Shown here: in pieces, positions 8,065 through 17,656 of the stretch | Numbering within the stretch: position 1 is the first letter of the stretch | Layout of the letters: each line of letters begins with the position of its first letter | Made by a program: the position numbers and the translations under genes | Notes under the pieces: generated by a model | What the model was told of the DNA's origin: nothing | What the model saw: the letters and a program-made list of their open reading frames with translations, nothing else | Databases searched by the model: none | Assembly: GCF_900109545.1 (NCBI RefSeq) | Contig: NZ_FOAP01000006.1 | Span: forward strand, 62,001-126,000 | Direction of reading: 5' to 3' | Origin: Stigmatella aurantiaca | GTDB taxonomy: Bacteria > Myxococcota > Myxococcia > Myxococcales > Myxococcaceae | DNA: 64,000 bases

Positions 8065-11000
8065 GGGCTCCGCGCGGCCGGCTCCGGTGAGCGCTCCCCC
8101 GCGAGCGCTTCGGCATAGCGGGCGGCCACCTCCAGGAAGCGCCCACCCCGCACGCCCGTGAGGTACTGGCGCTTCATGGCCCGGGTGGCCCCCACGTAGA
8201 ACATGGCCCGGCGGATGCGCTCGTTCTCGCGCGGCGCCCGGCTGCGGGTCCCTTGCATCCAGGCCTCGATGGCGTCCAGCGCCTCCAGGCCCGCGAAGAA
8301 GACGATGGGGCACTCGTGCCCCTTGCAGGAGAACACCGTGGTGGCGCGCACGTGGTCCACCCCGCTGACGCGGAAGTCCCCCACGTCCCGGCCGCCCTTC
8401 CCGCCGTAGGCCTCCGCGGGCACCCCGGCCCGGACCAGGGCCTGCGTGAAGGAGGAGGGCATGACGGGGGCCACCACCAGGATGTCGCCCGGCAGCACGC
8501 CCTCCTCGCGCACCAGCCGCGCCACCTCCTTGGCCACCCAGCGGGCCTCGCTGGTGCTGGAGGCAAAGCCGCGCACGAGCGGCGCCACCCCACCCCGCTC
8601 CGTGGACTGCACCCGGAACACGCCCTCCAGCGTCTCCTCCGGCAGCCAGAGCAGCCGCTCCCGGGCCAGCTCGTTGACCTTCATGTACTCGCGCATGCCG
8701 GGCTCGCTCACGCCGTGCTGGCGCAGCGGGTCCAGCACCACGTTGAAGGCCATGTCGAGGATGTCGCGCGTGGCGCGGAACGTCTCCTTCAGCACCCGGG
8801 TGCGGCCCCGGAAGGACAGCCCCTCGGGCAGTTGCTCCTTCAGCGCGTCGATGGGCACCTGGCCATAGACGTTCTGTGAGTCGTCCATGAAGAGCTGGAA
8901 GCAGCGCACCTCCCGCCCATCCGGCAGCACCTGCGGGCGCACCAGCGCGTAGAGGCTCGCCAGCGCCTTCGCGTCCATGTCCTGCGCCTCGTCCACGAAG
9001 ACCGCGTCGAAGCTGCCGGGCTCGGGCCTGCGCAGCGCGCCCGCGTGGCGCACCGTCACCTGGGCCTTCATCGCGCGGAGCCGCTCCGCGCCGGCGCGCA
9101 CGGTGATGGCCTCGGTGAGCAGCTTGTCCACCAGCGGCACCAGGGACCGGTTGAAGAAGGACACCAGCACCCGCGCCTGGGGGCGCTCCAGCAGGTAGCG
9201 CACCACCCAGTGCGCCAGCACATACGTCTTGCCGCTGCCGGCCACGCCCCGGACCAGGTGGTGGCCATCGTCGAAGCGCCGCTCGAAGAGGGACACCTGC
9301 TCCTGCGTGAAGAGCGGCTGGGGGGCGCGGCTCCCTTCGATTTCGCCTCCCAGCCCCAGGGGCACGAGCGGGGGCGGGGGCGGGGGCGGCGGCCGGGGCT
9401 GCGTGGCCAGCAGCTCCAGGCGCGGCGTCTCGCCCGGGTACACGCGCACGCGGGGCAGCAGCGAGAGGAACCGCGTGGAGACGGGCGAGGCCCGGGCCTC
9501 CGCGCGGGAGGACAGCACGAGCAGGTAGTCCCGCGCGCGGCTGGCGGCCACGTTGAGCAGGGGAATGAGGGTCTGCGGGGGAAACGGACGGCCGCCCGCC
9601 ACCGTGTCCACCATCACCACGTCGTACTGGGTGCCCTGCTGCCGGTGGATGGTGGAGGCGCTGAAGACATCCCCGCGCAGGCCCGCGGCCCCGCCCAACC
9701 GGCGCAGCAGGGCCGCCTGGGCGCGGTAGGGCGTCACGCACAGCACGGTGAGGCCCGCGCGGATGGCCTGGCGGGCCAGGGAGATGGCCAGCTCCGCGGA
9801 CAGCTCGCGCTGGTAGCCCGAGCCCGTCTCGCCCCGGCCGTGCGTGAGGTGGCGGGCATCCCGGCTCAGCCCGTCCAGCACCAGCCACGCGGCGCGCGAG
9901 GGAAACGCGGCCACCGGCGCGGGCTTCTGCGCCCGCGCGAGGACGAACTCGCCGTTCTCCAGCGCCCCGCCATAGCAGAAGTGGCTCACCACGTGGGCGA
10001 TGTCCGGGTGCATGCGGTGCTGGGTGCGCAGCAGCAGCACGTCCGGCCGCGCCGCGTCCTTCACCGCGTCCTCCAGGTGGGACAGGCCGCTGGCCCGCAG
10101 CCACCGCTGCGTGTCCTTGCCCGCGCCTTCCGCCGCGCGGCTCACCGGGCCGATCTGCTTGGGGTCCCCCGCCAGCGTCACCTGCCGGGCGAGCGGGGCC
10201 ATCAGCGCCGTGGCCGCGCGCGTCACCATGCCGGCCTCGTCCACCACCAGCCTCGCGAACGTCTCTTCTCCGTCCAGCTCCGACACCAGCCGCAGGGCCC
10301 GGTGCACGGTGAGCACCATGAGCGGGCTGTCGCCCTTCTCCGCCTCGCGCAAGGTGGGGTCCTTCACCCGCCCGCGCAGGGTGCGAAGCTCCGCCTGCAT
10401 CCGGGCCAGCTCCTGCGCGGGGCCGCTCCGGGCCCGCTCCTGCCCGAGCTCCCGCTCCCGCTCCTGGATGGTGCTGCGCAACTTGTTGGCCTTGGCCTCC
10501 TCCAGGGCCACGGTGGGCAGCTTCGCGAGCGCCTCGCTCGCGCCCGTGCCGCCCCGGAAGATGCTGCGGGCCAGTGGGCGCAACGGGATGGGCTCGCGCT
10601 CCAGCAGGGCGCTCACGCGCATCACCAGCTCGTCCGCGGCGCGGTTGGTGGGGGCCACCGCGAGGATGCGCTCGCCGGGGTAGGCCCGGAGCGCGCGGGC
10701 AATCAAGTCCGCCACCGCCGTCGTCTTGCCCGTGCCGGGCGGCCCCCAGATGCAGCCCCAGGGCTGGCACCACAGCCGGTCCACCGGCAGCCGCTCCGCG
10801 TCGCGGGCGGACAGGGGCGCGGGGGGCTCTTCCCCGCAGGACCGGAGGAGGGACTGCGCCAGCGCGGGCTGGCGGTCCGCGTATGAGGAGGCCGCCGCGC
10901 ACAGCGCCTCCGCGAAGTCATAGGGCCGGTAACACCAGCGCTCGGCCCGGAGCGCGCGGCGGTCCACGTCGTCGCCCGAGTCCGAGGCGGCGAAGACGCG

Positions 11001-11564
11001 CCCCGACTCGAAGTCCAGGTGGACGATGTTGCCCGCGAAGACAAGCTCCTCGCCCACGAAGCCCAGCAGCGAGCCACCGGACCAGTCGGGATCCGCCGCC
11101 GGCACCGGCACGAGCCCCAGCACGCCGGGCCCCGTCAGCCCCACCTCCCGCACCTCCTGGAGCCGCTGCGCCCGGTACTGCCCGCGCTCGGCCACCAGCG
11201 CCTCGCGCAGGGTCTCCGGCAGGTACGCGGGGGGAACCCAGGCCTCGCGCCGCTTGCCCGTGGCCACCGCGGCCTGCATGGCCTCGCGCTCAGCCTGGCT
11301 GCCCTCCACGGGGGCGGCGAGGTCCCTCGCGGGCACCTCGTCTCCCGGAACGGTTTGCGGAGAAGACGGGGAGGGGGGACGCGCAGGGCGCAGGACATTC
11401 GCGGGGCCCCGCTCCACCGGGGCCGGACGTGGCCAGGACGCGCCTGGGCCCCGAGGGGCAGGCGCTCCCCGCCCCTCGTTCCCGGCGTCCAGGTCGTACT
11501 CCACGCGGAGCGTGGGCTGGACTTCCCCGGAATGGTCTGAGCCCTCGTGCGTGCCGCGCATCAT
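8055..11564 (-). CDS. Protein with two superfamily 1 helicase cores (UPF1/DNA2-like plus UvrD-like)
   Basis: About 1169 residues from the ATG at 11564; a TTG at 11606 and an ATG at 11561 are alternatives. After a disordered Pro/Ala/Arg-rich N-terminus and a beta-rich segment comes an AAA_11/AAA_12-type core. It has Walker A GPPGTGKTT near residue 274, motif II VVDEAGM, motif III AGDPKQIGPV, STIHRQQGTQYDVV and NVAASRARDYLLVL. A second, independent core follows: Walker A GVAGSGKTY near residue 773, motif II VFVDEAQDMDA, motif III MDDSQNVYG, ETFRATRDI, VFSCKGHE and FYVGATRAMKR. Both ATPase sites look intact. It probably acts on DNA or RNA in repair, recombination or conflict; no nuclease motif was seen. 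The convergent 3' overlap with the small lipoprotein gene is 10 bp. Confidence 0.85.
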   Translation of the reverse strand: MMRGTHEGSDHSGEVQPTLRVEYDLDAGNEGRGAPAPRGPGASWPRPAPVERGPANVLRPARPPSPSSPQTVPGDEVPARDLAAPVEGSQAEREAMQAAVATGKRREAWVPPAYLPETLREALVAERGQYRAQRLQEVREVGLTGPGVLGLVPVPAADPDWSGGSLLGFVGEELVFAGNIVHLDFESGRVFAASDSGDDVDRRALRAERWCYRPYDFAEALCAAASSYADRQPALAQSLLRSCGEEPPAPLSARDAERLPVDRLWCQPWGCIWGPPGTGKTTAVADLIARALRAYPGERILAVAPTNRAADELVMRVSALLEREPIPLRPLARSIFRGGTGASEALAKLPTVALEEAKANKLRSTIQERERELGQERARSGPAQELARMQAELRTLRGRVKDPTLREAEKGDSPLMVLTVHRALRLVSELDGEETFARLVVDEAGMVTRAATALMAPLARQVTLAGDPKQIGPVSRAAEGAGKDTQRWLRASGLSHLEDAVKDAARPDVLLLRTQHRMHPDIAHVVSHFCYGGALENGEFVLARAQKPAPVAAFPSRAAWLVLDGLSRDARHLTHGRGETGSGYQRELSAELAISLARQAIRAGLTVLCVTPYRAQAALLRRLGGAAGLRGDVFSASTIHRQQGTQYDVVMVDTVAGGRPFPPQTLIPLLNVAASRARDYLLVLSSRAEARASPVSTRFLSLLPRVRVYPGETPRLELLATQPRPPPPPPPPLVPLGLGGEIEGSRAPQPLFTQEQVSLFERRFDDGHHLVRGVAGSGKTYVLAHWVVRYLLERPQARVLVSFFNRSLVPLVDKLLTEAITVRAGAERLRAMKAQVTVRHAGALRRPEPGSFDAVFVDEAQDMDAKALASLYALVRPQVLPDGREVRCFQLFMDDSQNVYGQVPIDALKEQLPEGLSFRGRTRVLKETFRATRDILDMAFNVVLDPLRQHGVSEPGMREYMKVNELARERLLWLPEETLEGVFRVQSTERGGVAPLVRGFASSTSEARWVAKEVARLVREEGVLPGDILVVAPVMPSSFTQALVRAGVPAEAYGGKGGRDVGDFRVSGVDHVRATTVFSCKGHECPIVFFAGLEALDAIEAWMQGTRSRAPRENERIRRAMFYVGATRAMKRQYLTGVRGGRFLEVAARYAEALAGERSPEPAARSPQG

Positions 11565-11705
11565 CTGGAGGCGAGGCACCGTAGGGGAGGCCTCGATCCC
11601 CGTCAACGCACCCAGCCTCTCTGCTTGGAGTGCGTCCCAGGGAAGGCCGGTCTCTTGTGAAGGGGCTCATACAGGTCGTGGGCCCCCCTCGGGTAGAAGG
11701 CCGCC

Positions 11706-13841
11706 ATGGCCCTGACTCGAAGCCCTTTTGCCTCACACCTTTCCTCCTATGTGCTCGCCCTCGCCACACTCCTGGCCGGGGTGCTCGCGGGCTGTGGTGA
11801 CGACAGCCCTCCGCCCCCTGCCGCCGCGCGGGCCAACATCCAGGCGGAGTTTCCCCAGGGCGCGTCCACCGCGGAGGTCACCCGGGTGCATGTGGAGCTC
11901 CGGGAGTCTGGCGCGGCCACGTCCATCGGCCTCGAGCTGTCCCGGGAAGACACCACGTGGAAGGGGAGCGTCGACACCCTGGTTCCTGGCAAGAACTATG
12001 TCCTCGAGGGCACTGCGTTCAACGCGGCCTCCGAGCTCCTCTTCCGAGGCGAAGCCGGGCCCATCTCCGCGAGCGCGGGCGGCACCGTGAGCGTCGTCCT
12101 CCCGCTCCAGCCGCGGACGCCTCCCTCCCCCAACAAGGCGCCGGTCATCGATACCGTCTCCCTCAGCGCGGAGCAGGTCTCGGGAGGCGGCACCGTGACG
12201 GCGGGCCTCACGGCACATGATCCCGAGGCAAGCACGCTCACCTTCTCCTGGGTCGCGAACCAGGGCGTCCTCCAGGCGCCCCGGAACACCGCCTCGTCCA
12301 GCGAGGTGGATTGGACGGCGCCCCCGTGCATCGATGGCGAGGTGACCCTCACGGCGGCCGTCACGGACGCGGCAGGCGCGGTCACGCAGCGGCACTTCTC
12401 CATCCGCGCACGCCCGGGCGCTGCCTGCGGAGACACCACGGTCCATGGCGTCCGCAACATCCACCATGTCTCTTCGAATGGGAGCATCCAAGAGGTGCCC
12501 TGGCCCGCGACCGCCACGCTGGGCGCCTGGGTGCCCAACGCCGATGGCATTGGCTACACCTGGCACGCCGCCACGAGCAGCACCGATGGCACCTTCCAGA
12601 TCCCGGGCGTGGCGTCCGGGCCCTACCTGCTCCAGGACAACACCGCCTACATGTGGACCTCGAGCCGGACGCCGGACCTCAGCAGGGCCACCCTGGGCCG
12701 CCCGGGCGTCCCATCCGAGCCCGAAGGCACCCAGCTCACCTTCCAGCTCAGCGGGCTCTCTCCCTGGCAAACGGGCGAGGACCTCCAGCTTCACTCCCCG
12801 GAGACCGGGCTGAGCTACTTCTCCCTGAGCTGCACGAACCCTTACGTCTCCGGGCCCGCGGTGGGCGAAACGGTTTTCAACAGCACCGTGAATTACACGG
12901 TCTCCTTCCGGAACTGCGGCAGCCACCCCATCCGGTTCGACCCCGCCGCGGGAGACACACTCTATGCCACCCAGTTCGTTTCCCGGCTCGATGAGGGGGG
13001 AACCCAGTCCTTCCTGGAGCTGCGCCGGGGTGTCCAGGTGGCCGCCCCCACGGCCAAGAATGGCACGCTGCTGCTCAGCGCGACGCTGGCCCCGCTGCCC
13101 ACCACCTCTCACAGCGTGAGCTACGGCACCGCGTCCTTCGAGGCCCTCGCCCTCGCCGCGCATCCCACCGCGACGCTGGACGCCAACAGGATCTTCCTGG
13201 GCACCTTGCCGGCCTACACGCGGTTCGGCGCGTACGTGGGATGGCCGGATCTGGTCCAGGCGACGTGGCCGCTGAACCGGGGAACCTTCCAGGCGGCGCT
13301 CACCTTCGGCAATCCCTATCCCGCCACCTGGGACCGGTTCATCACGGCCCTGACCTCTTCACGGATCAGCTACTCGGTGGACCTGCCCGACGGCGGAACG
13401 GCGACGCCTCTCCTGCACCTGGTCGCCACCTATGCCCAGGAGCCCCTGTCGGCCAGCGGCACGTCCACGCTGACGGCCCAGGTGGGCCCGCCCCGGGACG
13501 TGCGGCTCAACCAGACGGTGGCCACCACGCCCCTCACGGGGGTAGGCCTCGCGCCCCTGGCGAGCTGGACCGCGCCCGCGCTGGGCACCCCGCACTACTA
13601 CAGCCTGCGCCTCTACGAGCTGTCCGCCAACGCCGCCAAGAAGACCCGGCGCCAGTTGGTGGCCTCGTTCCTCACGGATCAGACCCAGATCCGCCTGCCC
13701 CCAGGGCCTCTGATGCAGGACAAGAGCTATTACCTCGAGGTCACGGCGATCTTCAGCCCGGGCACGTCCACCGGGAAGCCGTTCCTCTTGGCCCCTGTCT
13801 TCCACTCCGCCTCGGCGGTCACGAGCCGCTTCCAGCCCTGA
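11706..13841 (+). CDS. Large lipoprotein with Ig-like domains, function unknown
   Basis: 711 residues. A signal peptide ends in lipobox LAGC (VLAGVLAGCGDDS), predicting a lipid-anchored envelope protein. Residues about 45-135 form a domain that recurs twice in the next gene: an EF(P/S)Q start, a TWKGSV turn, an AFNAS-type helix start and a PLQPRTP end. An Ig/PKD-like domain follows, with CIDGEVTLTAAVTDAAG. The rest resembles secreted carboxypeptidase-regulatory or beta-sandwich modules but matches no enzyme I recognise. It lies about 100 bp from the divergent helicase gene. The start at 11706 is supported by the identical layout of the next gene's N-terminus. Confidence 0.75.
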   Translation: MALTRSPFASHLSSYVLALATLLAGVLAGCGDDSPPPPAAARANIQAEFPQGASTAEVTRVHVELRESGAATSIGLELSREDTTWKGSVDTLVPGKNYVLEGTAFNAASELLFRGEAGPISASAGGTVSVVLPLQPRTPPSPNKAPVIDTVSLSAEQVSGGGTVTAGLTAHDPEASTLTFSWVANQGVLQAPRNTASSSEVDWTAPPCIDGEVTLTAAVTDAAGAVTQRHFSIRARPGAACGDTTVHGVRNIHHVSSNGSIQEVPWPATATLGAWVPNADGIGYTWHAATSSTDGTFQIPGVASGPYLLQDNTAYMWTSSRTPDLSRATLGRPGVPSEPEGTQLTFQLSGLSPWQTGEDLQLHSPETGLSYFSLSCTNPYVSGPAVGETVFNSTVNYTVSFRNCGSHPIRFDPAAGDTLYATQFVSRLDEGGTQSFLELRRGVQVAAPTAKNGTLLLSATLAPLPTTSHSVSYGTASFEALALAAHPTATLDANRIFLGTLPAYTRFGAYVGWPDLVQATWPLNRGTFQAALTFGNPYPATWDRFITALTSSRISYSVDLPDGGTATPLLHLVATYAQEPLSASGTSTLTAQVGPPRDVRLNQTVATTPLTGVGLAPLASWTAPALGTPHYYSLRLYELSANAAKKTRRQLVASFLTDQTQIRLPPGPLMQDKSYYLEVTAIFSPGTSTGKPFLLAPVFHSASAVTSRFQP

Positions 13842-13963
13842 GCCCAGGGCCCGCCCACACGGGAAACAGAAGATTCCTGGCGGGTTGGAGTGCATCCGAG
13901 GCGGGGAGCAATCTCCGGGACGGTCCCATACACTGGGTGTGAACCCTCTCTGTGAAGGACGCC

Positions 13964-14743
13964 ATGGGCCCGACACGCAGCCCCCTCTCCTCGTGCCTCG
14001 CAGTCCGTGAAAAGACGCCGCTCGTGCTGGCCGCGCTCCTGTGCGCGGTCCTCGCGGGTTGCGGTGACGACAGACTCTCGGCCGTTCCCGAGCTCCCCTC
14101 CGCTCCCTCCACCCCCGCGCCTCGCCCCACGGTCCCCGCGTTCACCCAGATCGAGTTCCAGGCGCAGTTTTCCCAGAGCGCGTTCGCCTCGGAAATCACC
14201 TCCGCTCACGTGCAGATCGTCGGGCCGCCTCAAGCAGCCACCACCGTCCCCCTGTCCAAGCAAGGCGATACCTGGAAGGGCAGCGTCGTCGTCCCCACGA
14301 CCGCACAGGGCTATTACTTCGTGGGCAGGGCGTTCAACGCCTCCACCCAGTTCCTCTTCGAGAGCGTCAGTGAGACTCCCCCCGCGGGTCCGGACGGCCT
14401 CCTGAGCGTGGTCCTCCCCTTCGAGCTGCGGACGCCCCTGCCCTTCACCCAGATCGAGTTCCAGGCACAGCTTCCCCAGAGCGAGCTCGCCTCGGAAGTC
14501 ACCTCCGTTCACGTGGAAATCGCCGGGCCTCCGCCGGTCCACACGACCGTCCCCCTGTCCCGGCAAGGCGATACTTGGAAGGGAAGTGTCCGCATCCCTA
14601 CGACCGCGGAGGGCTATTACTTCGTGGGCAGGGCGCTCAACGCTTCGAACCAGTTCCTGTTCGAGAGCGTCGTCAGCGCTCCCGCCGCGACTCCAGACGG
14701 CATCCTGAACGTGGCCCTTCCCTTCCAGCCCCGGACGCCTTGA
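13964..14743 (+). CDS. Lipoprotein made of two tandem copies of a domain shared with the previous gene
   Basis: 259 residues. The ATG at 13964 is chosen over a GTG at 13952 because MGPTRSPLSS aligns with MALTRSPFAS of the preceding lipoprotein. Lipobox LAGC is followed by a Pro/Ser linker. Two repeats of about 90 residues then make up the protein: each starts FTQIEFQAQ, contains QGDTWKGSV and YYFVGRA, and ends near LPF(E/Q)(L/P)RTP. The same fold unit occurs once in the 11706-13841 product, so these are neighbouring paralogues. Function is unknown; a beta-sandwich binding domain is likely. Confidence 0.75.
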   Translation: MGPTRSPLSSCLAVREKTPLVLAALLCAVLAGCGDDRLSAVPELPSAPSTPAPRPTVPAFTQIEFQAQFSQSAFASEITSAHVQIVGPPQAATTVPLSKQGDTWKGSVVVPTTAQGYYFVGRAFNASTQFLFESVSETPPAGPDGLLSVVLPFELRTPLPFTQIEFQAQLPQSELASEVTSVHVEIAGPPPVHTTVPLSRQGDTWKGSVRIPTTAEGYYFVGRALNASNQFLFESVVSAPAATPDGILNVALPFQPRTP

Positions 14744-14751
14744 CGCCGGGC

Positions 14752-14786
14752 GCTCCCCCCATGGCCACGGAGTGCATGGGGGGAGC
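14752..14786. terminator. Hairpin between convergent genes, possible bidirectional terminator
   Basis: A perfect 12-bp stem (GCTCCCCCCATG with CATGGGGGGAGC) encloses an 11-nt loop. It sits between the stop codons of the 13964-14743 and 14798-16783 genes. There is no T-run on either side, so termination is likely but not certain. Confidence 0.45.
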
Positions 14787-14797
14787 CCGGTTCCGGA

Positions 14798-16783
14798 CTA
14801 CCGGGGTGGCAGGGTCACCGGGACGATGGAGGTGTTGTTGTCGAGCGTCGTCTCCTGGAAGGCCCGCGAGGGGTTGAGCGTCACCTGAAGGCGGTAGTCG
14901 CCCGGGGGCACGTCGGTGATGTCCAGCCACTGGCAGTCCAGCGTGTTGCCGTAGAGGTCCGACCAGCCTCGCTGGATGCCCTGGTCATCACACGTGAACT
15001 TCTTGGAGCACGGCACGTCCGGCCCCGTGGCCACGCGCTGGGTGTCCTCCATGCAGTAGGCCTGCTTGCGGCCCGCCAGCACCGTGCGGCCCTCCGCGTC
15101 CACCAGCGCGTACGTAGCGAACCCGCTGAAGTGGTAGTGCCCGTGGCACGGCGAGAAGGTGAAGAGGTCCGGCCGCTCGGCGGGCGGCGGCACCGTGAGG
15201 GTGGCACTGCCCTGGTTCACCGCCTCCACGCTGAAGCGCAGCACGCGGCGCTCCCCAATGCCCTCCACGCACTCCTCCACCTTCGCGCACGAGTTCTCGG
15301 TGACGAAGATGGTGTCGAACAGGATCTCATCCCGCAGCCGGGCCTCGTCGAGGATAAGGTCCGGCAGCTGCGCGCTGACGGGGTGGCACGCACAGTCGGT
15401 GCCGCAGAACTCCGAGGCGCCGCAGGACGGCGTGCACGTGGGGCGCAGGTGGTCACACGCCGCGAAGGTCTCACACGTCCCGGTGGCTGGCACACACAGC
15501 TCGGCATTGGGACAGAAGCCACACTGCCCTCCACACCCGTTGTCGCCACATTCCTTGCCGTCACAGTTGGGGATGCACGGGTTGGCCAGGCAGCGGCCCT
15601 TCACACAGGACTCGTTGCCTCCGCACACGCCGCAATTGCCACCACAGCCATCGCTCCCACCGCAGTAGACGCCGTCGCACTTGGGCACGCAGCCGTTGGC
15701 GGCGAAGCGCACGTTCAGCGTGAAGGGGCCCGCCTGGGTGGAGTCGAATCCGTCCACGATGAGGAAGTAGGTGCCTGGGTCCAACGCCAGCGAGATGCGG
15801 GAGCCATAGTCGCCCGGCGGAGAGGAGTCATCGCTGCACGCCACCGTGCGCGCCGCCGTGTTGTCGAGGCAGTCCGCAGCCCCATTCGCCCCGCGTTGCT
15901 TGCGCAGGTGGAGCACGGTGTCATAGCCGGAGACGCGCGCCTCCAGGCCCGTCTTCCCGGTGAGGGTGAAGGTGTAGACCGACTCCACCGCGGTGCTGGT
16001 CCGGTTGCACGAGGGCACGAGCTGGTGGAGCCCATTCGAGGTGTCGCCCTGGATGACGTGGTCTCCCACCAGCGGCGTCCCGCTGGCCAGGAGCGGCAAG
16101 GGATTGCGGCACGTGCCCGCCTGGGTCTCGGGCCTGCACTCGAAGACGCCCTGCGCACACGCCTGCCCCGCCGGGCAGGTGCCACACTGGCCGCCACAGC
16201 CATCGTCTCCACACAGCTTGCCGGAGCAGTCCGGATCGCACGTCGCCATGCACACCGCGCAGGCGCCCGAGGGGATGTGCTGACACGTCCGCTTCTCCGG
16301 ATCGCAGACGTCGTCGGTACAGGCCGCGCCGTCGTCGCAGGGTGGAGGGCCCGCGACGCACCGCCCATCGGCGAAGCGCTCCTCGCCGTCACAGAACACG
16401 CCGTTGGAGCACGTCACCTCCACGGAGGTCTCGAAGGGCTGCTCGAAGGCGGTGCCCTTGTGCTGGGGCGTCCACCGCACCGTGTGCACGCCCGGCTGAG
16501 CGGGCGCGGAGACCTGGCCCCGGAAGGAGGCCACCTGGCCGGGCTTCACCTGCTCCGAGAGCCCCAGCGGACCGCCCGCCCAGCCCTGGGGGACGAGCTG
16601 CACCTGGCCGGGCTTCCACGTCGCGGTGCCCTCGTTCTTCATCCGAAGGTGTACGTCGCCCGGCCCGTCCGGCCGCAGCTGCAGCGGTGCCTCGGGAGGC
16701 TCCCAGGCCGCGACATACGTGACGTCGTCATCGCAGGCCGTCACCAGCAACAGGAGCGCTGCCCAAAGACTCAAACCTCGCAT
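14798..16783 (-). CDS. Lipoprotein with Cys-rich repeats and a C-terminal lysyl oxidase domain
   Basis: 661 residues from the ATG at 16783; the signal peptide ends in lipobox LVTAC. An Ig-like N-terminal domain is followed by repeated disulfide-rich motifs (GDDGCGGQCGTC, GSDGCGGNCGVC, GDNGCGGQCGFC) around a PPC-like beta domain. The last 170 residues match lysyl oxidase (PF01186). The copper site CHGHYH has His547, His549 and His551. GRKQAYCMED holds Lys573 and DLYGNTLDCQWLDITDVPPG holds Tyr611; these line up with the Lys and Tyr that form the lysyl tyrosylquinone cofactor in animal LOX. It should oxidise primary amines, such as lysine side chains, to aldehydes with H2O2 release outside the inner membrane. 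Target unknown; cross-linking or modifying envelope or prey proteins is inference. Confidence 0.85.
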   Translation of the reverse strand: MRGLSLWAALLLLVTACDDDVTYVAAWEPPEAPLQLRPDGPGDVHLRMKNEGTATWKPGQVQLVPQGWAGGPLGLSEQVKPGQVASFRGQVSAPAQPGVHTVRWTPQHKGTAFEQPFETSVEVTCSNGVFCDGEERFADGRCVAGPPPCDDGAACTDDVCDPEKRTCQHIPSGACAVCMATCDPDCSGKLCGDDGCGGQCGTCPAGQACAQGVFECRPETQAGTCRNPLPLLASGTPLVGDHVIQGDTSNGLHQLVPSCNRTSTAVESVYTFTLTGKTGLEARVSGYDTVLHLRKQRGANGAADCLDNTAARTVACSDDSSPPGDYGSRISLALDPGTYFLIVDGFDSTQAGPFTLNVRFAANGCVPKCDGVYCGGSDGCGGNCGVCGGNESCVKGRCLANPCIPNCDGKECGDNGCGGQCGFCPNAELCVPATGTCETFAACDHLRPTCTPSCGASEFCGTDCACHPVSAQLPDLILDEARLRDEILFDTIFVTENSCAKVEECVEGIGERRVLRFSVEAVNQGSATLTVPPPAERPDLFTFSPCHGHYHFSGFATYALVDAEGRTVLAGRKQAYCMEDTQRVATGPDVPCSKKFTCDDQGIQRGWSDLYGNTLDCQWLDITDVPPGDYRLQVTLNPSRAFQETTLDNNTSIVPVTLPPR

Positions 16784-16855
16784 GATGGTTCCCCCTGGAA
16801 GACTGCCCAGGGAGGATTCCACACACGCGCCCCGCCGCGCACCTTGGGCGGGGAA

Positions 16856-17656
16856 CTACCGGGTGGCCGCCTCGGTCCCCGCCCCCGGGCCCGAGTCCGG
16901 ACGCCGGTCGATCTCCTCGGAAGGGTAGGCCTTGGCCGCGTCCAGGTACTTCTGCGGCTGGATGCGGCGGCGATCCCGGCGGCTGATCCAGTCCGGGGTG
17001 AAGAGCGTGGGCTCGCCCTCGGGCGGCTGCTCCACCATGAGCCCATCACAGAAGAGCCACTCGGTGCGGCCGTTGGGGTACTGGCGCGCGAAGTACAGGT
17101 CGCCGGAGCCCACCGTGACGTTCGCCGAGCACCACGTCTGCTTCGCCTGGGCCTCCCGGGCGGGCGCCTCCGCCTCCCACTGGCGCTGGGCCTGCCGCAG
17201 CTCGGCCGCCGCCACTGCCCCGGCGGCCCCGTCCAGCCGGGCCTTCGCGTCCTTCACCAGCTCCGTGCCCCGCCGGGCGATGTCGGGAAAGGCCCCCGAG
17301 CGGTGAAAGCCGCACGAAGGCAGCGCCCGGAGGTTCTGGGCGTGGATCTCCAGCACGGGCCCCAGCGTCTGGGAGGCCTCTTGCAGCAGGGCCAGGTGCT
17401 CGGCGTGCTGGAGCCCATCCGGCTGGGCGGCGTGCTCCGTGCTGGCGAGGAACCGGGACAGCACCCCGTTGAGGGAACTGAGCTCATCCGACAGCCAGCG
17501 CGGCTCCGCCTCGCACAGGGCCTTCGCCCCACCATAGTTCCGGTACTCCGCGCGCCCCATCCCCAGCGAGTAGCGCTGCAACGGCGGGGCTTGCTTCGCC
17601 GCGCAGGCGCTCAGCAGGACACACAGGCTCGGGAACACGATTCGCAGGGCACGCAT
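16856..17656 (-). CDS. Lipoprotein of unknown function
   Basis: 266 residues from the ATG at 17656. The signal peptide MRALRIVFPSLCVLLSAC ends in lipobox LSAC. The mature part is mostly helical (LQHAEHLALLQEASQTLG, a long Ala/Glu/Arg helix) with a C-terminal segment that includes TEWLFCDGLMV. Several Cys residues suggest disulfides. I recognise no family. It shares a 124-bp divergent region with the Ser/Thr kinase gene at 17781 and lies 72 bp upstream of the lysyl oxidase gene on the same strand, so the two may be co-transcribed. Confidence 0.7.
   Translation of the reverse strand: MRALRIVFPSLCVLLSACAAKQAPPLQRYSLGMGRAEYRNYGGAKALCEAEPRWLSDELSSLNGVLSRFLASTEHAAQPDGLQHAEHLALLQEASQTLGPVLEIHAQNLRALPSCGFHRSGAFPDIARRGTELVKDAKARLDGAAGAVAAAELRQAQRQWEAEAPAREAQAKQTWCSANVTVGSGDLYFARQYPNGRTEWLFCDGLMVEQPPEGEPTLFTPDWISRRDRRRIQPQKYLDAAKAYPSEEIDRRPDSGPGAGTEAATR

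Noticed and set aside
9045-10886. Plus-strand open frame of 613 codons
   Set aside because: Antisense to the helicase gene and without recognisable motifs.
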